Assembly (NCBI RefSeq): GCF_007713735.2
Contig: NZ_VMNW02000025.1
Location: forward strand, 1 to 64,000
Reading direction: 5' to 3'
Origin: Amycolatopsis acidicola
GTDB taxonomy: Bacteria; Actinomycetota; Actinomycetes; Mycobacteriales; Pseudonocardiaceae
Length of the DNA stretch: 64,000 nucleotides
The translations under genes were made by a program, and so were the position numbers. The first letter of the stretch is position 1. Each line of letters begins with the position of its first letter. Shown one piece after another: positions 27,418-36,157 of the stretch. Under the pieces are notes generated by a model. It did no database searches. It worked only from the letters and a program-made list of their open reading frames with translations, and was not told the origin of the DNA.

Positions 27418-28502
27418 CGGGCGCCGCCCGCGGCGTTCAGCCAGGCCTGCTGGCGCACCGACCTCGGCGACGCCTCTTCGACTACGTGGGCGAAAAGGTG
27501 TGCCACGCCAGGAGGTTCCATCGCCTCGACCGTCCGGACCGCTTCGTCGATGCGGTCCGCGATGCGGGCGCGCACTGCCGCGTCGTGCTCGTCGTCCCAC
27601 AGCCCGCGATCACGCAGGTAAGCGAGGGCGCGGGTGATCGGATCGCGGTCCGCCCACTCGGCCAGTTCGTGTTCGGGTTGGTAGCGCGAGGCGTCGTCGG
27701 CGGTGTTGTGGTCACCCATGCGGTAAGTCACGGTCTCGATGAGCGAAGGCCCTTCGCCCGCCCGCGCCCGCTCCACGGCCGCGCTCACTGTTTCGTGCAC
27801 GGCAAGGAGATCGTTGCCGTCCACGAGTGCGCCCGGCATCCCGTAGCCTGGCGCGCGGGCCGCGAGCGTCGCCGCGGCGGACTGCCGCTCGCGCGGCGTC
27901 GAGATGGCCCAACCATTGTTCTGCACAAGGAAAACCACGGGCGCGGAGAGCGTGCCCGCGAGGTTGCACGCCTCGTGGAAGTCGCCTTCGGACGAAGCAC
28001 CGTCGCCGCAGAACACCAGCACGACACCGGACTGCTCCCGCAGCCGCAATCCCCACGCCAGCCCGACGGCTTGCGGAAGCTGCGCGGCGAGGCCGATCTG
28101 GACGGGAAGAACGTTCACTCCAACTGGCGCCGCCCCGCCCCGCGGGTCGCCGAGGAACGTCAGCATGAAGTTCTCCAACGGCAGCCCTTGGCGCAGCAGC
28201 GCGGGCAGCTCGCGGTACTGCGGCACCACCCAGTCGCGCCCCGGGTCGAGCGCGAACGCCGCGCCCACAACGGAAGCTTCCTGCCCGCGCACGGGAGAGA
28301 AGGTGCCGAAGCGGCCCTGCCGCTGGAGGCTGAAACCCTTGTCGTCGAAGGCGCGCGAGAACAGCATCAGCTCGCAGGCTTCGCGGAGTTCGTTGCCGGA
28401 CAAGGAACTCCGGGCCGGTCCGCCGGCGCCCAGCGGTGGGAGCACCGCCCAGGGCGCGGCCGTGGCCGCCTCCGGCGGGAACTGGGGCGTGAAGTCGGTC
28501 AT
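27414..28502 (-). CDS. 2-oxoacid dehydrogenase E1 component, alpha subunit
   Basis: This 362-residue subunit carries the thiamine-diphosphate motif beginning GDGASSEGDFHEA and ending about 30 residues later in QNN. The upstream PVRGQEASVVGAAF segment and the phosphorylation-loop equivalent YRMGDHNTADD are also present. Length and pattern match the branched-chain/Bacillus-pyruvate dehydrogenase type with separate alpha and beta chains. It is the first of four overlapping complex genes and follows an SDR gene by 45 bases. Confidence 0.9.
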   Translation of the reverse strand: MTDFTPQFPPEAATAAPWAVLPPLGAGGPARSSLSGNELREACELMLFSRAFDDKGFSLQRQGRFGTFSPVRGQEASVVGAAFALDPGRDWVVPQYRELPALLRQGLPLENFMLTFLGDPRGGAAPVGVNVLPVQIGLAAQLPQAVGLAWGLRLREQSGVVLVFCGDGASSEGDFHEACNLAGTLSAPVVFLVQNNGWAISTPRERQSAAATLAARAPGYGMPGALVDGNDLLAVHETVSAAVERARAGEGPSLIETVTYRMGDHNTADDASRYQPEHELAEWADRDPITRALAYLRDRGLWDDEHDAAVRARIADRIDEAVRTVEAMEPPGVAHLFAHVVEEASPRSVRQQAWLNAAGGAR

Positions 28503-28547
28503 TGCTTCCTTTCGGAACAGAGCACGGATGGGCGGGATCCGGCCGGA

Positions 28548-29342
28548 TCACCAGCCGCCGTACGCGAGCCAGCCGCCGTCGATCGCCACCCCGGAACCGG
28601 TGATGTACGCGGCGGCGGGGGACACGAGGAAAGCCACGACGTCGGCGACCTCGGCGGGCGTGCCGAGCCTGCCCAGCGGGGTGCGGCGTTCGAGATCGGC
28701 GGCGGAGAACTTGCCGGTGGCCATGGTCCGCTCGACGAACGGGGTCGCCACGTAGGCGGGCCCGACCGAGACCACCCGGATGCCGCGGTCCGCCCACTCG
28801 ACCGCGAGCGACCTCGTCAACCCTTCGAGGCCGTGCTTCGCGGTGGCGTAGGCAGCCCGGCCGGGGATCGCGGTGGAGCCCAGCACCGACGAGACGTTGA
28901 CGATCGTGCCGCCGCCTCGCGCCAGCATCACCCTGGCCGCGGCCTGCGCGCAGAAGAGCGGGCCGGAAAGGTTCGTGGCGAGCACGTTCGCCCAGTCGTC
29001 CGGGGTGATCTCCTCGGCGGGCTTGACGAGCGGGATGCCGGCGTTGTTCACCAGCACGTCGAGCCGGCCGAACGCGTCGAGCGCGGCGTCGGCGAGGGTC
29101 TGCCCGCCCGCCGGGACACTCACGTCGGCCGCGACACCGACAGCCGTGCCACCGTCGGCGACGATCTTCTCGGCGACGGCCTCGGCACGCGCCGCGTCCC
29201 GCGAGTTGACCACCACCCGCGCGCCGAGGGCCGCCAGCCGCTCCGCGACGGCGAGACCGATCCCGGAACTGGACCCGGTCACGATCGCCGAACGACCTTC
29301 GAGCGATCCGACGACGTCCCTGTCACCGACCACGGTGTCCAC
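28548..29342 (-). CDS. SDR-family oxidoreductase
   Basis: This 264-residue short-chain dehydrogenase has TGSSSGIGLAVA, the NNAG structural motif (VNNAGIPLV) and the catalytic Ser plus YATAK. An Arg in VVVNSRDAAR suggests a preference for NADP(H). It is the first gene of the operon that contains the E1-E2-E3 complex and ABC transporter, so it probably oxidises or reduces an alcohol or keto group on the imported compound before 2-oxoacid decarboxylation. Substrate is unknown. Confidence 0.85.
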   Translation of the reverse strand: MDTVVGDRDVVGSLEGRSAIVTGSSSGIGLAVAERLAALGARVVVNSRDAARAEAVAEKIVADGGTAVGVAADVSVPAGGQTLADAALDAFGRLDVLVNNAGIPLVKPAEEITPDDWANVLATNLSGPLFCAQAAARVMLARGGGTIVNVSSVLGSTAIPGRAAYATAKHGLEGLTRSLAVEWADRGIRVVSVGPAYVATPFVERTMATGKFSAADLERRTPLGRLGTPAEVADVVAFLVSPAAAYITGSGVAIDGGWLAYGGW

Positions 29343-29469
29343 CCTTCAGCGCGGGAAACCGGCAGCCCCGGCATCCGGACCGGCTGTGGTGCCGATCACC
29401 CGATGCGGTGGGCGGTATCCACTTTCAGCCAGGGGCACACGCTGGTCAAGTGCGACTATTCAATTCTGG

Positions 29470-29488
29470 CCATCCGGAAATCGGATGG
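29470..29488 (-). terminator. Short hairpin after the LysR gene
   Basis: Arms ccatccg (29470-29476) and cggatgg (29482-29488) form a perfect 7-bp inverted repeat with a 5-base spacer. It begins eight bases past the stop of the leftward LysR gene and about 130 bases upstream of the SDR start. It may be the LysR terminator or an operator for the downstream operon; the short stem does not decide. Confidence 0.35.
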
Positions 29489-29495
29489 TAAGAGG

Positions 29496-30407
29496 TCAGC
29501 GCAGGGCGACCGTCGCCGCCGGAACCGGCGTCGCGAGGAGGGTGTCGAGCAGCGCCGAAGCGGCGGGCGAGCCGCCGAGTCCCGGCGCCCAGAACACCCC
29601 GACCTCCCGGTACAACCGGGGCGCCACCGGGATCACCGACACGCCCTCGGTGCGCACGGTCGCCAGCGCGAGCTGGTTGGTGAACCCGAGCCCCAGTCCC
29701 GCGCGGACGAGGCCCACCAAGATCTGCGGCTGATCCGACACATAGCGCACGCGGGGTTCGACGCCCTCTTTGATCAGCAGCCGGAAAGCCTCCGTGTCGT
29801 AGTGCAGGTGCTGCCCGGAAACCACCAGCTGCTCGTGCGCCAGGTCGCCGACCGCGGCCTCCGCCGCCCCGGCCAGCCGATGGTCCCCGGGCACGACGAG
29901 GCACATCGGCTCCCGCCACAGTGACTCGTGCTCGAAACCGCGCGAACTGCGCGGCGGCGGGAGCATCGGCCGGACGGCGAGGAGGGCGCGGCCGTGCACG
30001 AGTGCTTCGTCGATGCCGTGGATCGCGTGTTCCAGCAACTCCACCCGCACGCCCGGGTAGTCGTGGGAAAACCGGGCCAGCACATCGGGCACGAACGACG
30101 CACCCGCGCTCGGATAGGTCGCGAGCGTGACGTCGCCGCGCACGAGTCCCTGTACGGAAGCCATCGCGTTCCGACCCGCTTCGAGCTCCTCCAGCACCGA
30201 CCGGGCGTGCGGCTCGAACGCGGCGCCCGCCGGTGTCAGGCGGACCGGACGGTGATCGCGATCGAAGACCGCGACGCCGAGTTCCCGTTCCAGCGCGGCG
30301 ATGTAGCTCGAAACGCGTCCCTGTGATCGGTAAAGATGCGCGGCGGCGGGCGTGAAACCCCCGCGGTCCACCACGGTGAGGAAGGCGCGCAGCCACTCGA
30401 CCTGCAT
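29496..30407 (-). CDS. LysR-family transcriptional regulator
   Basis: This 303-residue regulator has the N-terminal winged helix (WLRAFLTVVDRGGFTPAAAH, then SYIAALERELG) and a two-lobed effector domain with typical segments VRVELLEHAIHGID and LGLGFTNQLAL. It is a cytoplasmic DNA-binding protein that usually senses a pathway intermediate. It lies directly upstream of the SDR/E1-E2-E3/ABC operon in the same orientation and downstream of the symporter genes, so it could control either; the downstream operon is my first guess. Confidence 0.9.
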   Translation of the reverse strand: MQVEWLRAFLTVVDRGGFTPAAAHLYRSQGRVSSYIAALERELGVAVFDRDHRPVRLTPAGAAFEPHARSVLEELEAGRNAMASVQGLVRGDVTLATYPSAGASFVPDVLARFSHDYPGVRVELLEHAIHGIDEALVHGRALLAVRPMLPPPRSSRGFEHESLWREPMCLVVPGDHRLAGAAEAAVGDLAHEQLVVSGQHLHYDTEAFRLLIKEGVEPRVRYVSDQPQILVGLVRAGLGLGFTNQLALATVRTEGVSVIPVAPRLYREVGVFWAPGLGGSPAASALLDTLLATPVPAATVALR

Positions 30408-30483
30408 AGCTCTCCTGTTCGTCGGCCCGGCACGCCGACCTTAGGACGCGGGCGGGTTCCGTGCGCGGCCGTCCTCCGCCGCG

Positions 30484-31995
30484 TCATCCCGGCGTGCCGC
30501 CGGTCATGGCACGCACGTGCATCTCTTCGTACGGGGCCTCGGTTTCCCGCCGCGGGCGGCTGAGCACCGTGCCGAGGTAGCAGCCGAGGAAACCGATCGG
30601 CACCGAGACGAGCGTCGGGTACGACAACGGGTACAGCGCCGAAGCGCCCATCACCCCCGGGCCGACGAGGACCAGCGCGACCGACACGATCAGCCCGGCG
30701 CTCACCCCGCTGATCACGCCGACGGTGTTGAGCCGTTTCCAGAACAGCAGCAGGACCAGCACCGGCACGTTCGCGCTCGCGGCGACGACGACCGCCATCA
30801 GCGCCAGCAACGCGATGTTGGTGTTCTGCGCGCCGAGTGCCAAGACGATGGACACCGCGGCGATCGCGACGGCGGCGATCCGGCCCGCCCTGACCTGTTC
30901 GGCGTCGGTCGCCGTGCCCTTGCGGATGATCGAGCTGTAGAGGTCGTGCGCGACCGCACCGGATCCGGCGATCACCAGCCCGGCGACGACGGCCAGGATG
31001 GTCGCGAACGCCACGGCCGAGACCAGCGCGAACAGCACCGGCCCGCCCAGCACGTCCGCGAGCTGCGGGGCGGCGAGATTGCCTGCCTTGTTCGCCGCGG
31101 CGATCTTCGCCTGGCCCACGATCGCGGCCGCCCCGTAGCCGATGAACGGCATCGCGAGGAAGGCGAGGCCGAGGATCCACAACGCGACGCTCATCGAGCG
31201 CCGGGCGACCTTGGCGTCGGGCACCGTGAAGAAACGGATCAGGATGTGCGGCAGCGCCGCTGTGCCCAGCACCTGCGCGAGCGCCACGGACACGAGGTCG
31301 AGACCGGGCACCACGCCGCTGGCCCTGGCGAACAGATTCGTCCGCGAAGAATCCTGGACGGCCTGGAACAGCGCCATCGGGTTGAACCGGAACCGCGCCA
31401 GCACGAGCACCACCAGCGCGGCCATCGCGGTGAGCAGCAGGACGGCCTTGACGATCTGGATCCAGGTGGTCGCGAGCATGCCGCCGACGGTGATGTAGAC
31501 CGCCATCAGCACCCCGACCACGATCACCGCGACCCAGTACGGCACGCCGATCAGCAGGCTGATCAGCACCCCGGCGCCGACGAGCTGGGCGATCATGTAG
31601 AACACCGTGACCACCAGGGTGTTGACCGCCATCACCGCGCGCACGCCCTTCGACCGGAAGCGGCTGGCGAGCACGTCGGCGATGGTGTAGCGGCCGAGGT
31701 TCCGCAGCGGTTCCGCGACCAGCAGCAGCACGAGCAGGAAGGCCACCAGCCCGCCCGCGACGAGGAAGAACCCGTAGACCCCTTGCAGGGCAAGGATTCC
31801 GGCGACCCCGAGGAACGTCGACGCGGACAGCAGGTCACCGCAGATGGCCAGGCCGTTCTGCCAGCCCGTGATCCGGCCGCCCGCCACGTAGTGCGAACCG
31901 GCGTCGCGGTTGCGGCGGCCGGCCCACGCGGTGATCAGCAGGGTCACGACGATCACCGCGGCGAAAATCCCGATGGTGACGGCGTTCGCGTTCAT
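30484..31995 (-). CDS. Solute:sodium symporter (ActP-like cation/acetate symporter)
   Basis: This 503-residue protein has about 13 membrane segments of the SSS family. Characteristic parts are SHYVAGGRITGWQNGLAICG near residue 35 and the sodium-site region GGMLATTWIQIVKAVLL. ActP-type members import short monocarboxylates with Na+. The start overlaps the stop of the DUF485 gene by four bases, the usual arrangement for acetate/monocarboxylate permeases. With an acyl-CoA ligase and a CoA transferase upstream, it probably imports a carboxylic acid that is then activated to a CoA thioester. Confidence 0.9.
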   Translation of the reverse strand: MNANAVTIGIFAAVIVVTLLITAWAGRRNRDAGSHYVAGGRITGWQNGLAICGDLLSASTFLGVAGILALQGVYGFFLVAGGLVAFLLVLLLVAEPLRNLGRYTIADVLASRFRSKGVRAVMAVNTLVVTVFYMIAQLVGAGVLISLLIGVPYWVAVIVVGVLMAVYITVGGMLATTWIQIVKAVLLLTAMAALVVLVLARFRFNPMALFQAVQDSSRTNLFARASGVVPGLDLVSVALAQVLGTAALPHILIRFFTVPDAKVARRSMSVALWILGLAFLAMPFIGYGAAAIVGQAKIAAANKAGNLAAPQLADVLGGPVLFALVSAVAFATILAVVAGLVIAGSGAVAHDLYSSIIRKGTATDAEQVRAGRIAAVAIAAVSIVLALGAQNTNIALLALMAVVVAASANVPVLVLLLFWKRLNTVGVISGVSAGLIVSVALVLVGPGVMGASALYPLSYPTLVSVPIGFLGCYLGTVLSRPRRETEAPYEEMHVRAMTGGTPG

Positions 31996-32336
31996 CGCGC
32001 ACCGCCCTCGGGGATGCTCGCGACGGCCGGCACGCCGGCCTCGGCGACGGCTTGCGCGGCGAGCGCGTCCCACCGCGCGGCCCGGCGGGTGTAAAGCCCG
32101 CACAGCAGCCACACCAGCGGGAAGATCAAGGCCGTCAGCAGGAAGGTCCAGCTGAGCACCCCGGCGGCCTTGCCCGCCAAGAGATCCGTGAACCCGGACA
32201 GGACGATCACGAACAGATAGGCGCCGAACCCCGCCACCGTCGCGGGAATCGTGAACCGGTTGCGGGCACGGACGAGCTCACCGAACGCGGGCGTGGCCGC
32301 GACGGCCACTGCTCGAGTCTCTGCGGAATCGGGCAT
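31992..32336 (-). CDS. DUF485 membrane protein, symporter partner
   Basis: This 114-residue protein has two membrane segments (around TVAGFGAYLFVIVLSGF and WTFLLTALIFPLVWLLCGLY) and belongs to the DUF485 family, nearly always encoded next to ActP-type symporters. Its exact role is not established; a small accessory subunit is likely. ATG 32336 has AGGAG upstream. Translation is coupled to the symporter gene through the ATGA overlap. Confidence 0.85.
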   Translation of the reverse strand: MPDSAETRAVAVAATPAFGELVRARNRFTIPATVAGFGAYLFVIVLSGFTDLLAGKAAGVLSWTFLLTALIFPLVWLLCGLYTRRAARWDALAAQAVAEAGVPAVASIPEGGAR

Positions 32337-32383
32337 GGGTCTCCTACTTCCTTGTAGGGGAGGGGAAAAACGGGCAACCGGCG

Positions 32384-33901
32384 TCAAGCACCGAACCGCG
32401 CGCGCAGCACGTGTTTCTGGATCTTCCCGACGGCCGTGCGCGGGAACTCGCGGACGAAATGCACCTGTTTCGGGGTGTTGTACCCGGCCAGATTCGCCTT
32501 CACGAAAGCCGTGAGCTCCCCGGCGAGCTCCGGTGTGCCGTCACCGGCGGGGATCACGATCGCGGCGACCTGTTCCTCGTAGACGGGATCCGGCAGGCCG
32601 ATCACGGCCACATCGGCGACGCCGGGGTGCCGGGCGAGGCAGTCCTCGACCTCCTTCGACCACACGTTCTGCCCACCGGAGCGGATCATGTCCTTCTTGC
32701 GGTCGACGATCGTGAGGAACCCGTCCGCGTCGGCCACCGCGACATCGCCGGTGTGCAGCCAATCTCCCGCGAGCGCCACCGCCGACGCCTCTTCGTTGCG
32801 CCAGTACCCGCTCATGCGCGGGCCACGGACGCAGATCTCGCCCGGCTCGCCCGGCGCGACCTCGGCGCCGGTGTCGTCGAGCAGCGCGATGTCGACGCCG
32901 GGCATCGCGCGGCCGATGGATCCCCACCGCTCGAACACATCCCGCGGCGGGCACCACGTGACGAACGGGCCGCCCTCGGTGAGCCCGTAAGTGTGCGCGA
33001 ACCGCACCTTCCCTTCTCTCGCGCCGAAAGCGTCCGCGGCGCGGTCCATGATCCCGCTCGGATCGTAGGCGCCGTAGTAGAGCAACCGCACCGACGAGAT
33101 GTCCGTGCCGGGGAACCGCGGATGCGTGATCAGCGCGTGCAGCATCGTGGGCACGCCGAGGATGACCGACACCCGGTGCCGCGGCAGCAGGTCCAGCACG
33201 ACGCCGGGCTCGAACTCGCGCAGCAGCACCACTTTCCCGCCCATGAGCAGGAAGGGCTTCATGTGGTCCCAGTTGCCGACGTGGAACGGCGGGAAGTAGT
33301 TCATGAACACGTCGCGGTCGTCCACCCGCATCGTGGCCGCCATCGCCAGCGCGTCGTCGGCCGTGCGGCGGTGGGAAAGCATCGCGCCCTTCGGCCTGCC
33401 CGTGGTCCCGGAGGTGTAGAGGATCATGTGCGGATCGCGTTCGTCGACGTCCGTTCGCGGCGCCTCCCGCGCGGCCGCCAGGAAGGCGTCCCAGTCCCCG
33501 CGATCGCCCTCCGGGCCGGGGATCCGCAGCACCGGCAGGTCTGGGTGCGCGGCCCGCGCCTCACGGGAGACCTCGTCGTAGGTCTCCTCGACGAACCACA
33601 GCGCCGGGTCGGAATCGGAGATCGTGTAGGCGTGCTCGGCGGCCCGATGCCAGAAGTTGAGCGGCACCAGGATCGCGCCGATCGCGGCCGTCGCGAAGTA
33701 CAGCTGGACGTACTCCAGGCTGTTCTTGGCCAGCACCGCGACCCGGTCACCGTAGGAGATTCCGCGTGCGGACAGTGCCCCGGCGGTCTGCTCGATCAGC
33801 TCCTGCAACGCCGCATAGGTATATTCGCGGTCTCCGCTGACGATCGCCACCGAGCCGCCACGGGAGCGCGCGTTATTGCGGACGAAATCCGGGACGAGCA
33901 C
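32384..33901 (-). CDS. Acyl-CoA synthetase (AMP-forming)
   Basis: This 505-residue enzyme of the ANL superfamily activates a carboxylic acid with ATP and CoA. The P-loop YTSGTTGRPKGAM is near residue 168. The A5-type motif HTYGLTEGGPF follows, then the hinge Asp region TGDVAVADADGFLTIVDRKKD, and the catalytic C-terminal Lys is in TAVGKIQKHVLR. Sequence fits medium-chain or aromatic acid ligases, but specificity cannot be assigned. It lies three bases downstream of the amidohydrolase gene, in an operon controlled by a TetR-type operator. Confidence 0.9.
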   Translation of the reverse strand: MLVPDFVRNNARSRGGSVAIVSGDREYTYAALQELIEQTAGALSARGISYGDRVAVLAKNSLEYVQLYFATAAIGAILVPLNFWHRAAEHAYTISDSDPALWFVEETYDEVSREARAAHPDLPVLRIPGPEGDRGDWDAFLAAAREAPRTDVDERDPHMILYTSGTTGRPKGAMLSHRRTADDALAMAATMRVDDRDVFMNYFPPFHVGNWDHMKPFLLMGGKVVLLREFEPGVVLDLLPRHRVSVILGVPTMLHALITHPRFPGTDISSVRLLYYGAYDPSGIMDRAADAFGAREGKVRFAHTYGLTEGGPFVTWCPPRDVFERWGSIGRAMPGVDIALLDDTGAEVAPGEPGEICVRGPRMSGYWRNEEASAVALAGDWLHTGDVAVADADGFLTIVDRKKDMIRSGGQNVWSKEVEDCLARHPGVADVAVIGLPDPVYEEQVAAIVIPAGDGTPELAGELTAFVKANLAGYNTPKQVHFVREFPRTAVGKIQKHVLRARFGA

Positions 33902-33904
33902 GGT

Positions 33905-34825
33905 TCACTCCCTTCCGAGTAAGCGCAACGCGTTGCCGCCCAGCCACTTTTCGGCGACCCCGTCCTTGAGCGGCAGGGCGCGGACCTCCTCGGCGAGCTC
34001 CGCGGGCGGGACGCCGAGGAGCGTCCACGTGGAGGCGAACAGCACCCGGTCCGCCAGCTGCCGGTTGCCGAACCGCAGCAGCGGCGCCCAGCCCGAATCG
34101 GGCCGGGTGAAGGTGCGCGGCCGGTGCGCGGACAGATCCACGTACACGTTCTCGTGCCGCCAGGTCACCATCATCATGTCCTCGACCCAGGGCCACCCGG
34201 CGTGCAGCGCCACGAGCTTCAGATCGGGGAACGCGCTCGCCACCGCGTCGATGTAGCGCGGATGCCCGACGTCGTAAGCGGCGTCGAGCGACCAGTTGAT
34301 CCCCGTGTGCAGCAGCACCGGCACCCCGAGCGCCTCGCACCGGCCGTAGACCCTGGCCATTCGCGGGTCGCCGGGCAGCAGCTGCTGTTTGAACGGCGAG
34401 AGCACGACACCGGACAGTCCCATGTGGACGGCCTCGTCGACGTTCCCGGCCGCGTCGGTCTCCCACGGGTCGATCCCGCCGAACCCCACAGTGCGGTCCG
34501 GGTTGCGCCGGACGAAGTCGGCGACGAGCCGGTTGCCCGCGGTCGGGACCCCGAGCCGGGACCCGAAGGATTCGGTGTACACCCCGGCCAGTCCGATCCC
34601 GCCCTGGTCCAGCATCCGCAGAAAGTCCTTTTCGGACGGTGCCAGCTCGCGCGCCGCTTCGCGCGCGGCCGCCCACCGTTCGGTCACCTCGGCGTGGGAG
34701 CGGGCGGGTTTGGCCGCGCCGCCGAAATGCTCGGCGTAGCCCCGGAGTCTGCCGTTGGTCACCGCCTCCGACAGCGTGAACGCGTCCACCTCGGGAACCG
34801 CGCCTGCCAGGAAATCAACGATCAT
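33905..34825 (-). CDS. Amidohydrolase-2 family protein lacking the N-terminal HxH
   Basis: This 306-residue protein has the amidohydrolase-2 barrel, with VGFGGIDPWETDAAG mid-sequence, LLHTGINWS and LVALHAGWPWVEDMM providing His residues, and a final LLRFGNRQLADRVLFAS. The usual N-terminal D-x-H-x-H metal motif is replaced by VDFLAGAVP, and the C-terminal catalytic Asp position reads FASTW. It may bind metal weakly or be a non-hydrolytic member, for example a hydratase or lyase. It overlaps the CoA-transferase gene by eleven bases, so it belongs to the same pathway. Confidence 0.75.
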   Translation of the reverse strand: MIVDFLAGAVPEVDAFTLSEAVTNGRLRGYAEHFGGAAKPARSHAEVTERWAAAREAARELAPSEKDFLRMLDQGGIGLAGVYTESFGSRLGVPTAGNRLVADFVRRNPDRTVGFGGIDPWETDAAGNVDEAVHMGLSGVVLSPFKQQLLPGDPRMARVYGRCEALGVPVLLHTGINWSLDAAYDVGHPRYIDAVASAFPDLKLVALHAGWPWVEDMMMVTWRHENVYVDLSAHRPRTFTRPDSGWAPLLRFGNRQLADRVLFASTWTLLGVPPAELAEEVRALPLKDGVAEKWLGGNALRLLGRE

Positions 34826-36041
34826 CGGTCCTGCCTCCGTGGATCACGCCGTCCTCGTACAGCGCCGCCAGAGCGGTCCCGTCGAGGCCGAGCACTTCGC
34901 TGAGGACTGCCGCGGTGTCCGCGGCGATGGGGCCCGCCGCCGCGCCGGGCCTCACTTCGGCGTCGGAGAACCGGTACGGCGCGGTCTGCATCGGCACGTC
35001 ACCGTGCCCGGGATAGTGGACGGGACTGAGCGTGCCGCGGGCGAGCAGATGCGGATCGGTGAGGTTCTCCCGCACCCCGCGCACGCGTGCCGCCGACAGC
35101 CCGTGCCCGACGAGGTGATCCACGAGCGCATCGGCGGTCGGCCAGGTGGCGGCCCAGTCGTCGATCCGGTCGTAGAGCGGTCCGGGATCGGCGACGCGGG
35201 CCTCGCTCGTGCCGTACGTCTCGGCCAGGTCCGGCGCGTCCATCGCCTTCACCAGGCGCGCGAAGAAAACGTCCCCGCTCATCCCGTAGGAGACGTACGA
35301 GCCGTCGACGCAGCGCGTGACACCGGACGGGACGCTCGTCGTGTGCCGGTTCCCGTACTTGCCGCGGACGGCTTCGCCCCCGGTGAACGCGCCCGCCGCC
35401 GGCTGCTGGTCGATCATCGCGAAGAGCGCGTCGAAGGCCGAGATGTCGATGTGGGTGCCCGCGCCGGTGTTGTGCCGGTGGTGCAGCGCGGCCCCTATCG
35501 CGGCGAGCGCGTGCACGGCCGAGTTCACGTCGGCGAGCGCGGTACCGAAATGCGTCGGCGGGCCGTCGTCCTCGCCGGTGAGCGACATCAGCCCGGAGTA
35601 GGCCTCGGCGACGAGCCCGAATCCCGACAGGTGCGCGTAGGGCCCTTCCCCGCCGAAAGTGGACAGTGAGCAGAGGATCGTGGTCGCGTCGGCGGCGTGC
35701 AGGACTTCCCAGCCCAGGCCCAGTTTGGCGAGCACGCCGGGCGCGAAGTTCTCGACCACGACGTCGGCCCAGCCCGCGAGCCGCACCGCCAGGCCGGCCC
35801 CGCGCGGATCCTTGAGGTTGAGCCCGATCGAGCGTTTCCCGTTGTTGTACTGGGCATACGCGCTGGACAGGTGATCGCCGGGCGCGCCGATCCCGACGGG
35901 CAGCCAGCGCATCAGGTCGCCGGCGGGCTGCTCGACGCGGATCACCTCCGCCCCCAGATCGGCGAGCAGCCGGGTGCAGAAGGGTCCCGCGATCACATGG
36001 CTCAGGTCGAAGACTTTGAGTCCGGCATACGGACCGGCCAT
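34815..36041 (-). CDS. CaiB/BaiF-family CoA transferase
   Basis: This 408-residue class III CoA transferase moves CoA between acids. It shows the N-terminal LKVFDLSHVIAGPFCTRLLADLG pattern, only part of which is quoted here as VFDLSHVIAGPF, the YNNGKRSIGLNL motif and the active-site Asp region ALADVNSAVHAL near residue 166. ATG 36041 is preferred because GGAGG sits at good spacing; GTG 36050 directly abuts that motif. It is the first gene of the leftward carboxylate operon and has a TetR-type operator 27 bases upstream. Confidence 0.9.
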   Translation of the reverse strand: MAGPYAGLKVFDLSHVIAGPFCTRLLADLGAEVIRVEQPAGDLMRWLPVGIGAPGDHLSSAYAQYNNGKRSIGLNLKDPRGAGLAVRLAGWADVVVENFAPGVLAKLGLGWEVLHAADATTILCSLSTFGGEGPYAHLSGFGLVAEAYSGLMSLTGEDDGPPTHFGTALADVNSAVHALAAIGAALHHRHNTGAGTHIDISAFDALFAMIDQQPAAGAFTGGEAVRGKYGNRHTTSVPSGVTRCVDGSYVSYGMSGDVFFARLVKAMDAPDLAETYGTSEARVADPGPLYDRIDDWAATWPTADALVDHLVGHGLSAARVRGVRENLTDPHLLARGTLSPVHYPGHGDVPMQTAPYRFSDAEVRPGAAAGPIAADTAAVLSEVLGLDGTALAALYEDGVIHGGRTDDR

Positions 36042-36067
36042 CACCGGCACCTCCGCTCAACCTCGTC

Positions 36068-36085
36068 GTCGAACGCTCGTTCAAC
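36068..36085. promoter_or_regulatory. TetR-type operator, copy 1 (CoA-transferase promoter)
   Basis: gtcgaacgctcgttcaac is an 8+8 inverted repeat with a two-base centre and one mismatch between arms. The identical 18-mer occurs at 37815-37832, and a related site at 36123-36140. It lies 27 bases upstream of the leftward CoA-transferase start, where a repressor would block transcription. The adjacent TetR protein is the natural ligand. Confidence 0.75.
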
Positions 36086-36122
36086 GGAACATAGGTGTCG
36101 TGAGCTCGGCGGTCAAGGGGCT

Positions 36123-36157
36123 GTCGAAGGCTCGTTCACTACGGCTAAGCTGACGCC
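36123..36157 (+). promoter_or_regulatory. TetR-gene promoter with operator copy 2
   Basis: gtcgaaggctcgttcact (36123-36140) is a variant of the 18-bp operator, differing mainly at the outer bases and one inner position. TAAGCT (36146-36151) is a plausible -10 box ending six bases before ATG 36158, so the regulator mRNA appears leaderless. The operator covers the space just upstream of the -10, where a repressor would block its own promoter. Confidence 0.6.

Noticed and set aside
27486..29924. An 812-codon rightward open frame opposite E1 alpha, SDR and LysR
   Set aside because: It runs antisense to well-recognised genes and has the composition of GC-driven open frames; no domain is visible.
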